Assembly (NCBI GenBank): GCA_963798805.1
Contig: CAWCVC010000002.1
Coordinates: 372,001-436,000, forward strand
DNA length: 64,000 nt
Source: CAVZCK01 sp963798805
GTDB lineage: Bacteria; Pseudomonadota; Alphaproteobacteria; Rhizobiales; Rhodomicrobiaceae
Reading direction: 5' to 3'
Shown: piece after piece, positions 61,880-64,000 of the stretch
Layout: every line of letters starts with the position of its first letter
Numbering within the stretch: the stretch's first letter is position 1
Notes under the pieces: model-generated
Told to the model about the DNA's origin: nothing
The model's input: the letters and a program-made list of their open reading frames with translations, nothing else
Database searches by the model: none
Program-made: the position numbers and the translations under genes

Positions 61880-62584
61880 CTATTCTTTGAAGCGATAGCC
61901 GACACCGTAGAGCGTTTCAATCACATCGAAATTGTTGTCGACCAGCTTGAATTTCTTGCGCAGCCGCTTGATGTGGCTGTCGATCGTGCGGTCATCGACA
62001 TAGACCTGATCGTCATAGGCGGCGTCCATCAGCGCGTCGCGGCTCTTGACCACGCCGGGGCGCTGCGCGAGCGCCTGCAGGATCAGGAATTCGGTCACGG
62101 TGAGGGTGACGGGCTTGCCGTCCCAGACGCAGGTATGACGCTCCGGATCGAGCTTGAGCTTGCCGCGCTCGATGATCTTGGCCGGATCCTCGATGGCGGC
62201 GCTGGCCTCGCGCGGCGCCGAGCGGCGCAGGATCGCCTTCACCCGCTCGACGAGCAGGCGCTGCGAGAACGGCTTCCGGATGAAGTCGTCCGCGCCCATT
62301 TTCAGACCGAACAGCTCGTCGATCTCGTCCTCCTTGGAGGTCAGGAAGATCACCGGCATCTCGGTCCGCTGGCGCAGACGGCGCAGCAGCTCCATGCCGT
62401 CCATGCGTGGCATCTTGATGTCGAGAATGGCGAGATCCGGTGGATCGCCCATCAGCCCGTCGAGCGCCGAGGCGCCATCGGTGAAGGCCTGGATCTTGTA
62501 GCCTTCCGCTTCAAGTACCATTCGAAGCGATGTGACGATATTGCGGTCGTCGTCGACAAGTGCGATTGTTGGCATATGTGTCAT
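61880..62584 (-). CDS. chvI: response regulator ChvI
   Basis: A 234-residue OmpR-type regulator: receiver domain (IALVDDDRNIVTSLRMVLEA, phospho-acceptor Asp55 in LAILDIKMPRMDGMELL, KPFSQR) and a winged helix (VTEFLILQALAQRPGVVKSR, DDRTIDSHIKRLRKKF, LYGVGYRF). It matches ChvI/BvrR. The ATG at 62584 or 62575 (MPTIALVDD) may be the true start. Upstream is an inverted repeat TGTGAC-N6-GTCACA that could bind a regulator. Confidence 0.95.
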   Translation of the reverse strand: MTHMPTIALVDDDRNIVTSLRMVLEAEGYKIQAFTDGASALDGLMGDPPDLAILDIKMPRMDGMELLRRLRQRTEMPVIFLTSKEDEIDELFGLKMGADDFIRKPFSQRLLVERVKAILRRSAPREASAAIEDPAKIIERGKLKLDPERHTCVWDGKPVTLTVTEFLILQALAQRPGVVKSRDALMDAAYDDQVYVDDRTIDSHIKRLRKKFKLVDNNFDVIETLYGVGYRFKE

Positions 62585-62634
62585 AGCCCCCGGCGGCAAC
62601 AGACTCACGTTCTGAGCGAAAACTGTGATTGATC

Positions 62635-62652
62635 TGTGACGAAAAGGTCACA
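62635..62652. promoter_or_regulatory. inverted repeat TGTGAC-N6-GTCACA upstream of chvI
   Basis: TGTGAC (62635-62640), GAAAAG, GTCACA (62647-62652), in the divergent region between chvI and the HugZ-like gene. It is not a canonical CRP site because the half-sites are 8 apart counted as TGTGA..TCACA. Could be a regulator site for either gene. Confidence 0.4.
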
Positions 62653-62708
62653 TCCCCTCAGAAAGATTGCATCCTAACTTCAGAGGCAAACGATTGCAAA
62701 CCCCTGAA

Positions 62709-63455
62709 ATGAAGGCACAGCATAGCTCCGGCGAATCAGGCGTAATTAGGGCATCGGCTCGCGCTTTGCTCCGGCAACGGAAGGTGGGTTCGCTGGCGAC
62801 GGTGGAAGCCGGTACGAATCACCCTTACGCATCCCTACTCACCGTTGCAACCGATATCGACGCCTCGCCCATCTTTCTGATCTCCCGGCTCGCCTGGCAC
62901 ACACGCAATCTGGAGGCTGATAGTCGGGCCTCTATCTTGTTCGCGGCCGAGACCGGGCCGGGCGACCCGCTCAATCTCGGCCGTGTCAGCGTCATGGGCC
63001 GGGCCGAGCTCACGTCCGCTCCGCGGCTGCGGAGCCGGTTCCTGGCAACACATCCGGAGGCTGCTTTCTACGCCGATTTTGCCGATTTTTCCTTCTGGCG
63101 GCTGAATGTCGAGCGCGCGCATTTCATCGGCGGCTTCGGCCGGATTTCGACCCTGCCGGCGGCCGAGCTTCTCGTCGATCCGGGCACCGCGCAGGATTGG
63201 AACAGCCGTAGTGACGCGGCGGTTGAGGCCCTCAATGCCGCCGAGGCGGGACTGATCGCCAGCCTTGCGGGGGGCGGTGGCGCCCCGGAGGGCGAAGGCT
63301 GGCGGATCGCCGCCTGCGACCCTGATGGCTGTGATCTTGCCTGCGGTGACGAGACGCGCCGGCTCAGCTTTCTGCGCCCCGTGACCTCGCCTGACGGCAT
63401 TGCCGGGGCGTTGATCGCCCTTTCTCAGGCCGTTCCGAAGCCCGGCGTCAACTAA
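62709..63455 (+). CDS. HugZ/pyridoxamine 5'-phosphate oxidase-like flavin-fold protein
   Basis: A 248-residue protein with the split-barrel (PNPOx-like) fold: ALLRQRKVGSLATVEAGTNH, PYASLLTVATDID, PIFLISRLAWHTRNLEADSR and VERAHFIGGFGRI, and a C-terminal DUF2470-like part. Related HugZ proteins degrade haem, and others bind FMN or F420; no haem-binding histidine can be assigned here. Start at 62709 (MKAQHSSGES); a TTG frame at 62667 has no support. Divergent to chvI. Confidence 0.82.
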   Translation: MKAQHSSGESGVIRASARALLRQRKVGSLATVEAGTNHPYASLLTVATDIDASPIFLISRLAWHTRNLEADSRASILFAAETGPGDPLNLGRVSVMGRAELTSAPRLRSRFLATHPEAAFYADFADFSFWRLNVERAHFIGGFGRISTLPAAELLVDPGTAQDWNSRSDAAVEALNAAEAGLIASLAGGGGAPEGEGWRIAACDPDGCDLACGDETRRLSFLRPVTSPDGIAGALIALSQAVPKPGVN

Positions 63456-63648
63456 TCCGAGTGGAACAAATTTGCTCTAGGACAATTTTGCATTACAGCT
63501 AGCCTCGTCGAGCGGCCGGATATAAATTGGAGAGAGGTGCGTCCACGTCTTCGCGCCTATTATTTTCAATAGCTTGGCACTAAGAACACACCAAGATCCC
63601 CTGTCGCGGAAGGACTTGGTATCAAAGCGTTATTCTGAGGAGTCAGCA

Positions 63649-64000
63649 GTGAGCACACGAAACAGCGGCGTCGGGAGCGCGCCAATCTCTCTTTTGCTTG
63701 CCGACCGTTTGAAAGCCGTCCGTCCGAATCCATCCGCAGCCGAGCTTTACGAACTCGCAATCCGCCGCGGCGAGGCGGAGGTTGCCTCGACCGGCGCGCT
63801 TGCCATGCGCACGGGGGCGCATACCGGCCGGTCGGCCGCCGATAAGTTCGTTGTACGCGACGCGACGACCGAGGACGCCGTCTGGTGGGACAATAATAAT
63901 GCGCTCTCGCCCGAGCATTTCGAGACCTTACTCCAGGACTTCCTCGCCCATGCTGCTGACCACGAACTGTTCCTTCAGGACCTTTATGCCGGCGCCGATC
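63649..64000 (+). CDS. pckA: phosphoenolpyruvate carboxykinase (ATP), 5' part, cut by window edge
   Basis: Gluconeogenic enzyme converting oxaloacetate to PEP. The frame starts with a GTG at 63649 (GAGGAG at 63636-63641) and stays open to the window end. Residues read MSTRNSGVGSAPISL, NPSAAELYELAIRRGEAEVAS, TGALAMRTGAHTGRSAADKF and VVRD, the typical N-terminus with the RTGxxTGRSxxDK PEPCK motif. Position divergent to chvI matches other Rhizobiales. The remainder lies outside. Confidence 0.93.
   Translation, partial: MSTRNSGVGSAPISLLLADRLKAVRPNPSAAELYELAIRRGEAEVASTGALAMRTGAHTGRSAADKFVVRDATTEDAVWWDNNNALSPEHFETLLQDFLAHAADHELFLQDLYAGAD

Noticed and set aside
62635..62652. Canonical CRP/FNR binding site at the chvI promoter
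   Set aside because: The TGTGA and TCACA half-sites are eight bases apart, not the six of a CRP site; kept only as an unspecified inverted repeat.
1..64000. CRISPR array, prophage or insertion sequence
   Set aside because: No regularly spaced direct repeats, transposase, integrase or phage structural genes are visible in either strand.

Overview
The window is a high-GC chromosomal segment of an alphaproteobacterium, most likely order Hyphomicrobiales (Rhizobiales). The main evidence is the right-hand end: chvI-chvG-hprK-EIIA(Man)-ptsH on the minus strand with pckA diverging nearby, an arrangement typical of that order. A CenR/RzcR-type response regulator, a tRNA-His with an alphaproteobacterial acceptor stem and a Rhizobiales-style extragenic palindrome agree. 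I cannot name a genus. Nearly all of it reads as chromosomal backbone; no insertion sequence, prophage or CRISPR array is visible.

Layout. 1-10.4 kb: the 5' part of dnaG, a small lipoprotein, a CitE-like lyase, pyridoxal kinase, a DUF429 protein, a TauE/SafE permease, asd, leuB and leuD with a cysteine-rich copper-storage-type protein between them, and a Tat-exported transglutaminase-like protein. 10.6-20.3 kb is more accessory: a small phosphatase, an XRE regulator, a Gram-negative sortase with its LPxT-tagged VIT/vWA substrate, an orphan protein with a colicin-type DNase domain that has lost most catalytic residues, a histone-deacetylase-family enzyme, a secreted caspase-like protein and a macro-domain protein. 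20.3-22.95 kb has no intact gene: strong hairpin repeats, a twice-frameshifted antitoxin pseudogene and an AT-rich stretch. 22.96-27.1 kb holds a two-gene operon, a winged-helix-like protein plus a large double-ATPase (AAA plus HerA-like), with a perfect CtrA-type box just upstream.

27.4-41.9 kb: envelope and stress genes (DUF2147, peptidoglycan-binding, L,D-transpeptidase, CenR, a cyclic-nucleotide-binding protein, histidine kinase, CLC channel, FMN reductase, TetR-GST-peroxiredoxin operon, CorA, alpha/beta hydrolase), YbbN and Lon-domain proteins, tRNA-Gly(GCC) and tRNA-His(GTG). 41.9-51.5 kb: a minus-strand cluster with two sets of ATP-grasp, alpha-E and transglutaminase-like proteins, predicted to make or modify a peptide of unknown nature. 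52-57 kb: an SDR with a changed active site, YbjQ, two uncharacterised envelope proteins, rnhB and a radical SAM protein. 57.2-64 kb: a glycosyltransferase pair, the partial nitrogen-type PTS with ChvGI, a HugZ/PNPOx-like protein and the start of pckA.

The strongest candidates for undescribed biology are the degenerate colicin-DNase protein (15.0-16.4 kb), the CtrA-boxed AAA/HerA operon (22.96-27.1 kb), and the duplicated ATP-grasp/alpha-E/transglutaminase cluster. All functions are read from sequence and recalled family knowledge; no database search was run.
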